Origin: an uncultured Pirellulaceae bacterium
Lineage (GTDB): Bacteria > Planctomycetota > Planctomycetia > Pirellulales > Pirellulaceae
DNA length: 30,097 nt
NCBI GenBank assembly: GCA_947258905.1
Contig: CAMYKF010000050.1
Span: 1 to 30,097, forward strand
Direction: 5' to 3'
Part shown: positions 7,157 to 15,868 of the stretch, one piece after another
Numbering within the stretch: position 1 is the stretch's first letter
How the letters are laid out: the number at the start of each line of letters is the position of its first letter
The notes under the pieces: model-generated
What the model saw: only the letters and a program-made list of their open reading frames with translations
Databases searched by the model: none
Told to the model about the DNA's origin: nothing
Program-made: the position numbers and the translations under genes

Positions 7157-9316
7157 ATGATCAGCAACTTCGGCTCTGGTCGCCGGCCATGCCGCGCAGC
7201 GAATTCTCACAACTCATCCGCCAGGCACCAGGGCAACCTGCAATTTGAAACACTGGAACCAAGACGCGTCCTGACCACAGGCGTCTTTGATGTCGGATCG
7301 GGTTTGCTGGAAATTGAAGTATCCGATGTCCTGCAATCGGTCATTAGCCACGATGGACAATTCGTAACGATCGACGGCAGTACGGACCTGGACCCAGGCG
7401 TGGACGGACTGCAACAGGCCGAGGTGGCCGATCTGGTACATCTTCGTATCCGGGGAACCGTGATACCCAGCAACTCATCGCAATCTCTGGTGCTGCAGGG
7501 CAATTTTGACCAGACCCACGCTCCCAATCTGGTCAGCCTGGTGGTGACGGGACTGAATCACGTTGTCATCGACGGCACATACGATATCGGTCATCACTTT
7601 ACGGTCGGCATGGTGAACGATCCGTCATTTGTGCAAACGCGAGTTGGAACGACGGCCAACGCCCGGCTGACGGTCAACGGTCCGGCAGCAGTCTTTGCGG
7701 CCAATGGTCATACAGATTTTGCGGAGGGCACCGTTGACCTGCGCGGACCATTGACCCTGTGGACTTACTCGCCCGGCACAGAAACCAGCTTCGTCAACAC
7801 CGGACCAATGCAGCTGGACCATGTACGCGTGTTTGGTGATTTGCGAGTGGAAGCGCCCGAGATCACCGATCCGCCGGACGCATGGATCGGGGTCACAGGG
7901 ATGACACATCTGAAATCCGATTCCATTCGGCTGGGCGAAAGCAACAGCGACTTGCTGGATTTTCGCAAGCTGAATTTCAAGTCGACCGGTGACGTCAACA
8001 TTTCGGACGATAACGCAATTGAACTGATTGGTGCCAGTTACGCGGAGGAAGTGAATCTGGTCGCTGCAGAAGCCATCCATGATGCCATCCGCGCCCGCAC
8101 CAATATCACGGGTCTGGCCACCTTTACCGCTCCGCATGTCGGCCTGGGTGAACGCGGCATCGACGAATTCAATGCTGGCAGCCTGACGGTCAACTCAACG
8201 GGTCATGTGCACATATCGGAAGACAGCGACATGCTGCTTTCCGGCAAGAACTCGGCGGACAGCATGAATCTGTTGACCAATGGCACACTGGCCAATCAGG
8301 ACCAGGCCATTGTCAACGTGGCCCAATATTTTGGCGTTCAGGCCAACCAGGACATTCTGATCGGCACTGCCAGCAATGACGTGTTTTCCAGTGGCACCGT
8401 GTACTTTGCCGCTCCCAACGGCAAGGCAACGATTCACGAGAATGGTGATATGCACATCCTGGAATCCAAAAACATCGCCATGGAAGTGGATTTGCTGGCC
8501 GAGGGCGATTTGACCGACAGCCAAACCGGCGGGATTAATGTTACCGGACATGCACAATTGGCTGCCGGCGGCGACATCCTGCTGGGTGATTCGAAATATG
8601 ACTTGTTCAACGCCGGATCCGTGAACTTCAATTCCGCCAACCAGGTGTTGATCTCCGAAAACAGCGACATGCTGGTTACCGATGCCAATACGGCTGGCGA
8701 TCTCTTGCTGGCTTCGGCGGGAGTGTTGACGGACAACAGCGGAGCGACCACCAATGTGCCGGGACCGGCCAATTTGTCCGGCAATCTGATTTCGATGGGG
8801 CACAACGGCCTGTTTGAATCCGACACTTTGATTCTGAATTCCCGTGGCGCTGCGATCGTGCATCAGGCCGGCGATATGTTGCTGGACCAGAACTCCCGGG
8901 CCAACATCTTCCATTTGAGCGCCGACGGCGTCATTGAGAATACGCCCGGCTCAACGATCATTTCCACGGACCTGCTGGACGTCGCGGCCCAGAGTATCTC
9001 CATGGGGCTGTTCGACGGCGACATGCTGATGAGTGGTGGATTGCAATTCAATTCGGCAGGTGAAGCTCGAATTGCTGCCGACAGCGATATCCTGCTGCAA
9101 AAAAACAGCTTTGCAAATGCCTTTGAGCTGATTTCATCAGGTGACGTGCAAGATGCAGCCACGGCGGAAGTAATCGCGAACACATTCGCGAGTGTGCATG
9201 GCGTCGATGTCATTCTGGGCGACCAGGACACCGATTGTTTTATGGTCAACAGCGGCGCATTCTCGATCCTTGCCTCGGGCACGCAAAACGTCCAGTTGGA
9301 CAGCTGCTCGCCCTGA
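7157..9316 (+). CDS. LEPR-XLL surface protein with six ~71-residue repeats
   Basis: The 719-residue product carries the planctomycete LEPR-XLL motif near its N-terminus (FETLEPRRVLTTG, about 31-43), a hallmark of large exported surface proteins in this phylum. The second half is a tandem series of six repeats, each marked by an I-x-x-(D/N/A)-(S/G)-D-(M/I)-L core: VNISDDNAIEL, HISEDSDMLL, IHENGDMHIL, LISENSDMLV, VHQAGDMLL, IAADSDILL. The cores begin at nucleotides 8000, 8213, 8432, 8651, 8858 and 9071, giving periods of 69-73 residues. The strand-rich, Gly/Asn/Asp-rich sequence suggests a beta-solenoid like filamentous haemagglutinins. No dockerin, autotransporter barrel or sorting signal follows. 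Start ATG 7157 has AAGGGA upstream. Two stop codons (TGA TAA) end it. Confidence 0.82.
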   Translation: MISNFGSGRRPCRAANSHNSSARHQGNLQFETLEPRRVLTTGVFDVGSGLLEIEVSDVLQSVISHDGQFVTIDGSTDLDPGVDGLQQAEVADLVHLRIRGTVIPSNSSQSLVLQGNFDQTHAPNLVSLVVTGLNHVVIDGTYDIGHHFTVGMVNDPSFVQTRVGTTANARLTVNGPAAVFAANGHTDFAEGTVDLRGPLTLWTYSPGTETSFVNTGPMQLDHVRVFGDLRVEAPEITDPPDAWIGVTGMTHLKSDSIRLGESNSDLLDFRKLNFKSTGDVNISDDNAIELIGASYAEEVNLVAAEAIHDAIRARTNITGLATFTAPHVGLGERGIDEFNAGSLTVNSTGHVHISEDSDMLLSGKNSADSMNLLTNGTLANQDQAIVNVAQYFGVQANQDILIGTASNDVFSSGTVYFAAPNGKATIHENGDMHILESKNIAMEVDLLAEGDLTDSQTGGINVTGHAQLAAGGDILLGDSKYDLFNAGSVNFNSANQVLISENSDMLVTDANTAGDLLLASAGVLTDNSGATTNVPGPANLSGNLISMGHNGLFESDTLILNSRGAAIVHQAGDMLLDQNSRANIFHLSADGVIENTPGSTIISTDLLDVAAQSISMGLFDGDMLMSGGLQFNSAGEARIAADSDILLQKNSFANAFELISSGDVQDAATAEVIANTFASVHGVDVILGDQDTDCFMVNSGAFSILASGTQNVQLDSCSP

Positions 9317-9470
9317 TAAAAGGGGGCGGGTGAACTTCGCGTGCTGGACCGCAGGCTGGCGTTAAAAATGCGGCTCGCAGGCGGTGACCCGTTCAATTTC
9401 CGGTTGCCAATTGTTATCCTCCAGAGCTGGGACCCATTATCCGGATCTGATGGAAACACGAGGCAACACG

Positions 9471-10691
9471 ATGACCACTTCGACGACGTCGACCCTCAGG
9501 TATTTTCCGCCCATGGGCGTCTACGAGACGCTGTTTAAATTCCTCGACGTCTGCGGGAAATACATGGGGGAACCCGGCACCCACCCGTGGGCCCAGGGGT
9601 TCCCGGTCACCAGCCAGTTGCCCAATGGTCCGGAATTGCCTGGCTCGGTCAGCTTTGACAGCAGCGATCTGAAGTACCCGCCCGCTACCGGCATCCCGCA
9701 ACTGTTATCGGCCATCACGGAATACTACAACCATTTTTACGACGCCGGCATCAGCGAGGACAACGTTTGCGTGTTTGCCGGGGGCCGGCCCGGCATTTTT
9801 GCCACGGTCGCATTTCTGCCGGCGGAATTCGAAATCCTCATCGAGGAAACCGAGTACACGCCGTATTACGATTTGCTGCATCTGCTGGACCGCTCTCACC
9901 ACATCATTCCCAGCCATGAAGGCAATGCCTTTCAACCGAACCTCGACGATTACCGGCAAGCGTGGTCAACGATGGGGCAGGGCGGACGTCAGTTTTATAT
10001 CAAGAGCAATCCCTGCAATCCCACGGGCGTGACGTGGACGGGCGACACGTTGCGCGAACTGGTCGATTTCCTGATTTCCGGCGAACATGGCGGCCTGATT
10101 GACGAAGCTTATGAGTTTTTCAGCCAGGCCGGGCCGGAAAGCGCCTTGAAGTACATTCCCAATATCGATGACACCAACCTGTTTGTTTCCGGAGCGGCGA
10201 CCAAGAATCTGCAAGTGCCCGGCATGCGGATCGGCTGGATCGTTTCGTCCAAACGCAACATCGAGATTTTCCGCAACTACTCATCCATTGGCATGGGCGG
10301 CGTATCGCGACCTGCCCAGTTGTACGTCAGCCAGCTGCTGGAAACCGCGCGTGTCAAGCACGCTCGTCAGGCCATTGCCGAATATTACGACTCGCAACGC
10401 CAGTTTTATGGCCACGCCCTGGCCGATCTCGGTATCCAGCTGTTTACCGGCACCGGCGGCTTTTATCACTGGGGCAAGTTGCCGGGAGAGCTGAACGCAG
10501 ACGAATTGAACCGGCGTTTGTTTGAATACGATGCTGCGATCCTGCCCGGTCGTCTGTGTGATATGCATCGCCACGGCGAAAACGGTGACTCGAATCGCTT
10601 CATGCGCTTTTCCTTCGGGCCGCTGCTGGAGGAATCGCGACAGGAAGATGTCGAAATCCTCAGCAAGTGTCTGGGCCAGCAGACAACTTGA
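9471..10691 (+). CDS. PLP-dependent class I/II aminotransferase
   Basis: The 406-residue product is a fold-type-I pyridoxal-phosphate enzyme. Key elements are in order: the GGRPGIF cofactor-phosphate loop (104-110), NPCNPTG (180-186), D211 and Y214 of LIDEAYEFF contacting the cofactor ring, the Schiff-base lysine K245 in SGAATKNLQVPGMRIGW, and R379 in FMRFSFGP for the substrate carboxylate. Length is normal for the family. The substrate cannot be told from sequence. The N-terminus (RYFPPMGVYETLFKFLDVCGKYMGEPGTHPW) has no secretion signal, so it acts in the cytoplasm. ATG 9471 is preferred because GAGGC lies 8 bp upstream. Its 3' end faces the minus-strand gene closely, only 17 bp away. Confidence 0.88.
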   Translation: MTTSTTSTLRYFPPMGVYETLFKFLDVCGKYMGEPGTHPWAQGFPVTSQLPNGPELPGSVSFDSSDLKYPPATGIPQLLSAITEYYNHFYDAGISEDNVCVFAGGRPGIFATVAFLPAEFEILIEETEYTPYYDLLHLLDRSHHIIPSHEGNAFQPNLDDYRQAWSTMGQGGRQFYIKSNPCNPTGVTWTGDTLRELVDFLISGEHGGLIDEAYEFFSQAGPESALKYIPNIDDTNLFVSGAATKNLQVPGMRIGWIVSSKRNIEIFRNYSSIGMGGVSRPAQLYVSQLLETARVKHARQAIAEYYDSQRQFYGHALADLGIQLFTGTGGFYHWGKLPGELNADELNRRLFEYDAAILPGRLCDMHRHGENGDSNRFMRFSFGPLLEESRQEDVEILSKCLGQQTT

Positions 10692-10708
10692 ACCCGACGA
10701 TCGCGGGC

Positions 10709-11728
10709 CTATTCCGGGATTCGTTCCAGCACAAAGAAGGCGACGGGAAGCCGGGCATGTCGTCCCATGCGAACGGTCGCCCGGCCCAGCATGTGATTGT
10801 CATCCAGTTTGACAACCTGGTCCCAGATCGCGCGCGTCGCATCACGATTGTTGCCGGCGCGATAATTCAGTACCAGGCCGTGGCTGAAACGGCCGTGGCC
10901 CTGCGGCGGTTCTACGGCAAACCGGCCCTGGCGTTTGACTTCACCGGTGCACGGGGCCACGATCGGTTTCCACCCGCAACAGGCCAGCTGATGATCGGAA
11001 ACCTGATGCACCATGATGTTGTCGCCATACACACAGCCATTGACCAGATAGAATTGCTTGATGAACTGCCGGTCGATGGCCACGGTCGCCGGACCCTTGT
11101 TCACTCCACGCCACGTGCCCAGCAACTCGTGCGGATGCGGAGCACGGTGACAACGCATCAGCCGGCGGTAATAGTGCAATCCGTGATTGCGGACATACAT
11201 GGCGGGATGAGTCATACGGAAGTCGTAATGGATGACGGGATCAGCGAGAACCGGCTGCTCCGTTTGAACGACATCAACAGAGGCGACAGGTTCGGAATTG
11301 CCATCGGTTACTACCGAGTGCGTCTCCTGCACAGGCAACGCAAAACTGGTTTGAGTGACGGGCTGAACGGTGATGGACTCGACGGGTTCTTCCTCTGGCA
11401 ATTCATCGTCGTGCACTGCATCGAGAGCCGGAAATTCCAGAACGGATTCAATTACCGGCTCGTCCTCTTCCAGATTCGAGGCAGCGATGAGCAGCGATTC
11501 CTTGACCACGGCAGGCATAACAACCTGCGGCTCGTCCGACTCACCGGCCGGGTCGGCAGGCTGCGAGGCCATCATCGCATCATCGTAGCGCGGGATGAAA
11601 TTCAGGTCGGCAATCGGGTCTCCATCGAGAGGAGAAATTCCACCCGGATGGCATTGGTCAAAAACGCTGAAGAGAACCAGCAGGACAGCCGAAGCTACAA
11701 AGCCGGAACCGAGAAATCGAAAATACAT
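10709..11728 (-). CDS. membrane-anchored protein with acidic linker, planctomycete-type
   Basis: The 339-residue product has a single hydrophobic segment at about 7-23, which is a signal anchor or an uncleaved signal. A low-complexity region of about 150 residues follows, rich in Glu, Asp, Val and Pro (for example DDELPEEEPVESITVQPV). The C-terminal 140 residues are compact: HPHELLGTWRGVNKGPATVA, then a Cys-bearing block (NGCVYGDNIMVHQVSD, ACCGWKPIVAPCTGEVKRQG) and GRATVRMGRHARLPVAFFVLERIP. I do not recognise that domain; it is probably extracytoplasmic. ATG 11728 starts just before the hydrophobic segment; an in-frame start at 11782 is possible. The opposite strand is also open over almost the same span but looks like a shadow. 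Confidence 0.65.
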   Translation of the reverse strand: MYFRFLGSGFVASAVLLVLFSVFDQCHPGGISPLDGDPIADLNFIPRYDDAMMASQPADPAGESDEPQVVMPAVVKESLLIAASNLEEDEPVIESVLEFPALDAVHDDELPEEEPVESITVQPVTQTSFALPVQETHSVVTDGNSEPVASVDVVQTEQPVLADPVIHYDFRMTHPAMYVRNHGLHYYRRLMRCHRAPHPHELLGTWRGVNKGPATVAIDRQFIKQFYLVNGCVYGDNIMVHQVSDHQLACCGWKPIVAPCTGEVKRQGRFAVEPPQGHGRFSHGLVLNYRAGNNRDATRAIWDQVVKLDDNHMLGRATVRMGRHARLPVAFFVLERIPE

Positions 11729-11834
11729 TGGACTGCCTGATGAGGAGGATCGACGGAAGGCGGAGAAACAACTGGCAATCAATCAGGCAATTGGCGTACC
11801 GCGGTTCCGCAGACGCCTGTTTTCCGGGTTATCC

Positions 11835-11864
11835 CGCGTTTTTTGCGGCGAGAACAAAAACGCG
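11835..11864. promoter_or_regulatory. inverted repeat CGCGTTTTT(T)G / CAAAAACGCG
   Basis: Two arms of 10-11 bp are separated by 9 bp and pair along their length with one bulged T. On the minus strand the structure falls in the probable 5' untranslated region or promoter of the membrane-anchored protein gene that starts at 11728. It abuts a second perfect palindrome. Its role is not known. Confidence 0.6.
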
Positions 11865-11883
11865 ATGTTGCAATGCAACATCG
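11863..11883. promoter_or_regulatory. perfect 10-bp-arm palindrome
   Basis: The arms CGATGTTGCA and TGCAACATCG are exact complements around a single A. Such tight dyad symmetry is typical of a dimeric regulator's operator; a one-base loop could not fold as a simple RNA hairpin without opening base pairs. The nearest start codon is that of the minus gene, 135 bp away. Confidence 0.6.
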
Positions 11884-12373
11884 ACGAGGCTTTTTGGCAA
11901 CATCCCGACCGGGATCAGCGGCCCGCCGAATCCGCCATTCAGGAATGATGCAACAGTGTCTGTACTACACAAAGCTCTCGAAGAAGCGGTCAAGAACGGC
12001 GAATCGTTCCGCCAATCGCTCCCCTGATTCGGCAGGAGTTTCTCCTGCGAAACGCGGACCGGTCGCCGGATTGAAGGGCTCGTTAACTGCCGTCACCTTG
12101 AACTGGCCTTCCTTTGGCCCCGCGATATTCGCCAGTCTATTCACGACGGCCCAGATTCCCGTCCATTCCGCGGTAAACAGGATACAGGGTCCTTACCTGC
12201 AGTCCAGCAAACGCTGCCCGCAAGATTTTTGAAAAGAATTTCGCTGGTGGTAGTTTCCACCTGGTTTCATAACGCGGAGAAAGCGATAACTTGATGTTCC
12301 TGAACCCATCGGTGAAATTACCACCGTGTAAGCCAGCGCTCGGGCGCTTCCGATCCTGTACTGAAGTCGTACT

Positions 12374-14329
12374 GTGACAACCGAAGGCAAGAAAAATACC
12401 GGTCTCGACGAGACTGCCTACGAGCTGAAACCAGGGCAGACCTACGTGCCGCTGGTGATCGCGGACAATGTGGCCGAGACGACGATCAAGGCCGTGGTAT
12501 CCGGAATTGTGCTGGGTATCATCTTTGGCGCAGCCAACGCCTATCTCGGTCTGATGGCCGGGCTGACCATCAGCACCTCGATTCCGATCGCCGTGTTGAC
12601 CGTCGTGGTGTTTACGGGACTGAAGGCCACAACCGGCCGGGGACATACGATCCTCGAAGCCAACATGTCGCAGACGATCGGTTCGGCCAGTTCGTCGGTG
12701 GCTTCCGGAGTGCTGTTTACGATTCCGGCCCTGTTTCTGTGGGGTGTATATCCGGATCTGGCCCAGCTGAGCTTGCTGGCCATGGCGGGCGGGCTGCTCG
12801 GCGTACTCTCGATGATCCCGCTGCGGCGGTATCTGATCAAACGCGAACACGGCAAGCTGCCTTACCCGGAAGGTCTCGCGTGTGCGGAAGTTTTGGTGGC
12901 ATCCGAATATGGTGGGCGTCAGGCGCGGGGCGTGTTTTGGGGACTCGGCTTTGGCGCCCTGTTCAAGTTGTTGACGGACGGCCTGAAGGTCGTGGCCTCA
13001 CCACTGCAAGTCGGCTACTGGAAACTGGAGCTGGCCGTCAAGGTTTCGCCGGCCTTGATTGGTGTCGGGTATATCCTCGGCCCGTGGATCGCCACGGTGA
13101 TGGTCGCCGGCAGTGCCTTGTCGGCATTTGTCATCATCCCGATTATCGCAGTATGGGGTCAGTCGCTGGTCGAGCCGCTGTACCCGGAGACCGAAAAGCT
13201 GATCAGTGCCATGACGGCCGGCGAGATGCGGGAAAAATATATTCGCTACATCGGTGCCGGCGCCGTGGGCGCAGCGGGCATCATTACGTTGATCCGTTCG
13301 TTCCCGGTGATGATCGAATCGTTCCGGCTGGGCGTCAAACAGATCGGCAAGAAAAGCGACGCAGAGGCTGCCGTGCCCCGCACCGACCGTGACTTGTCGT
13401 TTCGTTTTGTGCTGGGTTTTGTGGCCGCCATTTTGCTGGTGCTGATTTTCGTCCCGGGCATTTTGGGCTTTCTTGACAGCGTCGCCGTGCGGGCGATTGC
13501 TGCATTGATGATCGCCATCTTTGCGTTCTTCTTTGTAACTGTCGCTTCACGCATCGTCGGTCTGGTCGGTGTAACTTCCAATCCAACGTCCGGGATGACG
13601 ATTGCGACCCTGCTGGGCACCAGCCTGATTTTTCTGGCCATGGACTGGACCGACCTTTATGGCAAGGCGACAGCCTTGATGGTAGGAACCGTGGTCTGCA
13701 TCGCCGCCTCGATTGCCGGTGACACTTCCCAGGACCTCAAGACCGGGTACTTGCTCGGTGCGACGCCGTGGCGGCAACAGTTGGGTGAATTGCTGGGTGT
13801 GATTACGGCGGCCTTTTTCGTTTGCCTGACAGTGGTCGTGCTGGACAAAACGATTGGTATTGGCAGCGAAGAACTGCCAGCACCGCAAGCGGTATTGATG
13901 AACCTCGTCATCAGTGGCGTGATCGATCAGGATCTGCCGTGGACACTGATCGGGATTGGAGTGGGTATTGCTGTGGTGGCGGCGCTTTGTCGTTTACCGT
14001 CACTGCCGTTCGCCGTCGGCGTGTATCTGCCACTCAGCACCATGGCCGCCGTGTTTGTCGGTGGCATGTTGCGCTGGCTAATCACTCGTAACCAATCGGA
14101 TGCAATCGCCAATACGCGTCGCAAACAAGGCGTGCTGTTTGCCTCCGGTCTGGTCGGTGGCGAAGGCTTGATGGGCGTCTGTCTGGCGGTGGTTGTTTTG
14201 GCGACGGGTGAAAAGATCACTGGCCTCTCGCTGAATCTTCCCTTTTGGGCACCGACATTGATCTCCTTGATCGCGATTGCGGCCATCGTCTGGCTCATCG
14301 GCCGGTCGGCGCTGGTCAAAGATGAATAA
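12374..14329 (+). CDS. OPT-family oligopeptide transporter
   Basis: The 651-residue product is a polytopic inner-membrane protein of the OPT family, which takes up oligopeptides or metal-chelate compounds by proton coupling. About 14-16 hydrophobic segments are visible. Family landmarks include GAANAYLGLMAGLTISTSIP near residue 55, KLPYPEGLACAEVLVA near 165, GYILGPWIATVMVAGS near 235, SNPTSGMTIATLLGTS near 400 and FASGLVGGEGLMGV near 590. Length fits the bacterial members of the family. The start is a GTG with only a weak upstream AAG; no later ATG would preserve the conserved TYVPLVIADN beginning. A small hairpin lies about 24 bp past the stop. The substrate is unknown. Confidence 0.92.
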   Translation: MTTEGKKNTGLDETAYELKPGQTYVPLVIADNVAETTIKAVVSGIVLGIIFGAANAYLGLMAGLTISTSIPIAVLTVVVFTGLKATTGRGHTILEANMSQTIGSASSSVASGVLFTIPALFLWGVYPDLAQLSLLAMAGGLLGVLSMIPLRRYLIKREHGKLPYPEGLACAEVLVASEYGGRQARGVFWGLGFGALFKLLTDGLKVVASPLQVGYWKLELAVKVSPALIGVGYILGPWIATVMVAGSALSAFVIIPIIAVWGQSLVEPLYPETEKLISAMTAGEMREKYIRYIGAGAVGAAGIITLIRSFPVMIESFRLGVKQIGKKSDAEAAVPRTDRDLSFRFVLGFVAAILLVLIFVPGILGFLDSVAVRAIAALMIAIFAFFFVTVASRIVGLVGVTSNPTSGMTIATLLGTSLIFLAMDWTDLYGKATALMVGTVVCIAASIAGDTSQDLKTGYLLGATPWRQQLGELLGVITAAFFVCLTVVVLDKTIGIGSEELPAPQAVLMNLVISGVIDQDLPWTLIGIGVGIAVVAALCRLPSLPFAVGVYLPLSTMAAVFVGGMLRWLITRNQSDAIANTRRKQGVLFASGLVGGEGLMGVCLAVVVLATGEKITGLSLNLPFWAPTLISLIAIAAIVWLIGRSALVKDE

Positions 14330-14353
14330 CGCAAGATCTCAAAGGCTGAGTGC

Positions 14354-14376
14354 CACGGTTGGCTGATCCAACCGTG
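14354..14376 (+). terminator. hairpin after transporter gene, possible terminator
   Basis: The 9-bp arms CACGGTTGG and CCAACCGTG match perfectly around a 5-base loop, about 25 bp after the transporter stop codon. No run of T follows, so intrinsic termination is possible but not certain. Confidence 0.5.
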
Positions 14377-14427
14377 CCGTTTGTCCAGGCACTGCCGGGC
14401 GAGCCAGCAGTGGCACCCGGTCGATTT

Positions 14428-14450
14428 GTGGCGGTGGCTTCCAGTCGCCG
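14428..14450 (-). repeat. dispersed 23-bp REP-like element, copy 1 (inverted)
   Basis: This copy, beginning GTGGCGGTGGCTTCCAG, matches the reverse complement of the copies at 14510 and 19286 at 21 of 23 positions. With the 14510 copy it forms a large inverted repeat with a 59-bp centre. Confidence 0.8.
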
Positions 14451-14509
14451 TTTTTGAAATGCACTTCCTCTATGGGCTTATGTTGGGGTGCGAGGCCCTT
14501 CGCAGGCCA

Positions 14510-14532
14510 CGGCGGCTGGAAGCCACCGCTAC
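14510..14532 (+). repeat. dispersed 23-bp REP-like element, copy 2
   Basis: The element begins CGGCGGCTGGAAGCCACC and ends GCTAC. It is identical over all 23 bases to the copy at 19286-19308 and pairs with the inverted copy at 14428. Confidence 0.85.
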
Positions 14533-14638
14533 TTCACATACGTCGCTAGCGAAGCTGCCTGGATTAGTGTTGGAGACCATGCACGCAGAAAATTAAACTG
14601 CTGCGAAGGCAGTCTCTCGTTAATGTCAGGTCGAACAC

Positions 14639-15625
14639 ATGCATTCCAGATTATTGTCCTTGTGGTGGGTTGTTCTATTCACGGTAATCCTGTGTCAACC
14701 ACTGCTTGCCCAGGAAACCACGGCACAGCCAGAAGAATCAGCTACGACCGAGCAAGCTGCTGACGCATCCAAAGTCACCGTGCTTGACACACTGGAAAAG
14801 GCCATGTCGGGCGACGGCGAAGCATGGCAGGACCTGCTGGCTCGATTTCTGGTGCCGGCGCTGATCGCGCTGGGCATTCTGATCGTCGGCTATTTTGTGG
14901 CGTCGTTTCTCGGGCGCATTGTCGGCGCGCAGGTATCCAAACGTGTCGATCTGACGCTGGGACGGTTCCTGGCCCAAACCATCAAGTACGGCTTGATGGT
15001 GCTGATCTTTTTGAGCGTCCTCGGCTTTTTCGGCGTGGACGTGACGAGTTTCGCTGCCGTGATTGCGGCCATGGGATTCGCCGTCGGCATGGCGTTGCAA
15101 GGCACGTTGTCCAACTTTGCCGCTGGCGTGATGTTGCTGGTGTTTCGTCCGTTCAAGGTGGGCGAGTTCATTTTGGTCGGTGGGGAAAGCGGCACGGTCG
15201 AACAAATCGACTTGTTCACCACTCGCATCAACACTCCTGAAAACCTCCACGTCATCGTGCCCAATTCGCAGGTATTTGGCGCGACGATTACCAATTACTC
15301 TCGCAACGGCACTCGGCGAATCGAAGTCACCGTCGGCGTGGACTACACTGCCGATCTCGACCGCACGCGTCGGGTACTCGAAGCCGCGCTGGCCGAGGTG
15401 CCCGGTGTGCTGAATGATCCACCTGCCGAGGTCTACCTCAGCGGTCTCGCTGATTCCAGTGTGAACTGGACGATGCGCGCGTGGAGTCGCACCGCCGACT
15501 TCCGCGGCGTCACCGAAAAGATGATGGAAGCCGCCAAGAAAGGACTCGACCTAAACAAAATCGGCATCCCGTTTCCACAGCTTGACGTGCATGTGACCAG
15601 CACGGGCAATAGCCACGCCGCCTGA
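14639..15625 (+). CDS. mscS: MscS-family mechanosensitive channel
   Basis: The 328-residue product is a small-conductance mechanosensitive channel of the inner membrane, which releases solutes on hypo-osmotic shock. A cleavable signal peptide (about 1-25, ending LLAQ) precedes a periplasmic stretch, then three membrane helices: about 70-92, 112-132 and the pore helix at about 136-165. The pore helix has the typical Gly/Ala pattern (MGFAVGMALQGTLSNFAAGVML) followed by FRPFKVGEFI, the family signature. The cytoplasmic beta domain (GTVEQIDLFTTRINTPEN, VIVPNSQVFG, ITNYSRNGTRR) and the alpha/beta C-terminal domain follow. Length is near E. coli MscS (286) plus the signal and linker. The ATG at 14639 has CAGGT about 10 bp upstream. 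Confidence 0.93.
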   Translation: MHSRLLSLWWVVLFTVILCQPLLAQETTAQPEESATTEQAADASKVTVLDTLEKAMSGDGEAWQDLLARFLVPALIALGILIVGYFVASFLGRIVGAQVSKRVDLTLGRFLAQTIKYGLMVLIFLSVLGFFGVDVTSFAAVIAAMGFAVGMALQGTLSNFAAGVMLLVFRPFKVGEFILVGGESGTVEQIDLFTTRINTPENLHVIVPNSQVFGATITNYSRNGTRRIEVTVGVDYTADLDRTRRVLEAALAEVPGVLNDPPAEVYLSGLADSSVNWTMRAWSRTADFRGVTEKMMEAAKKGLDLNKIGIPFPQLDVHVTSTGNSHAA

Positions 15626-15644
15626 ACAGCGTGATCCCTACGCC

Positions 15645-15683
15645 AAAAAAAAATCCTCGTCCTCGTCCTCGTCTTCGTCCTGT
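15645..15683. repeat. A9 run and (TCCTCG)n hexamer tract
   Basis: Nine A residues at 15645-15653 are followed by four hexamers TC(C/T)TCG at 15654-15677 and a decayed fifth. It lies 20 bp past the MscS stop. No hairpin precedes it, so I do not call it a terminator. Confidence 0.7.
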
Positions 15684-15868
15684 TTGATTCCGGACTGGCG
15701 TATTTCCCGTCAAATTGAAGCCTCCGACTGGAACGCGCAGGCAGGGATATTCGTCATATCTCCGGTGTGTTGAATCGTTACATGGCATTTACGTAAACGC
15801 AGCGGTGTTTGCGCTATGATGCCCATATAGGAATGCTTTGTGTTTCGAAATTGGAGTGAGAGGCAACA

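Larger units (their letters stand above)
11729..12373. other. divergent intergenic region with hairpins
   Basis: This 645-bp gap separates a minus gene from the plus-strand transporter gene and should hold both promoters. It contains two adjacent strong inverted repeats at 11835-11883, listed separately, and weak 5-bp stems at 12310-12326 and 12335-12348 close to the transporter start. No open frame here looks like a protein gene. Confidence 0.6.
14330..14638. other. intergenic region with repeat elements
   Basis: This 309-bp gap between the transporter and MscS genes holds a terminator-like hairpin and two inverted copies of a 23-bp dispersed element, both listed separately. No small gene is apparent. 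Confidence 0.7.

Noticed and set aside
8195..8914. A 239-codon minus-strand frame within the LEPR-XLL gene
   Set aside because: It mirrors the internal repeats of the plus-strand gene (periodic HVAVFG-like strings) and lacks an initiation signal.
10667..11740. A 357-codon plus-strand frame opposite the membrane-anchored protein
   Set aside because: It overlaps the aminotransferase end, has no signal or recognisable domain and is rich in His, Arg and Ile as shadows are. The minus frame has a membrane segment, an acidic linker and a compact Cys-bearing domain.
15815..15820. TATGAT as the -10 box of the secreted repeat protein gene
   Set aside because: No acceptable -35 hexamer lies at 16-18 bp, so I could not support a promoter call.
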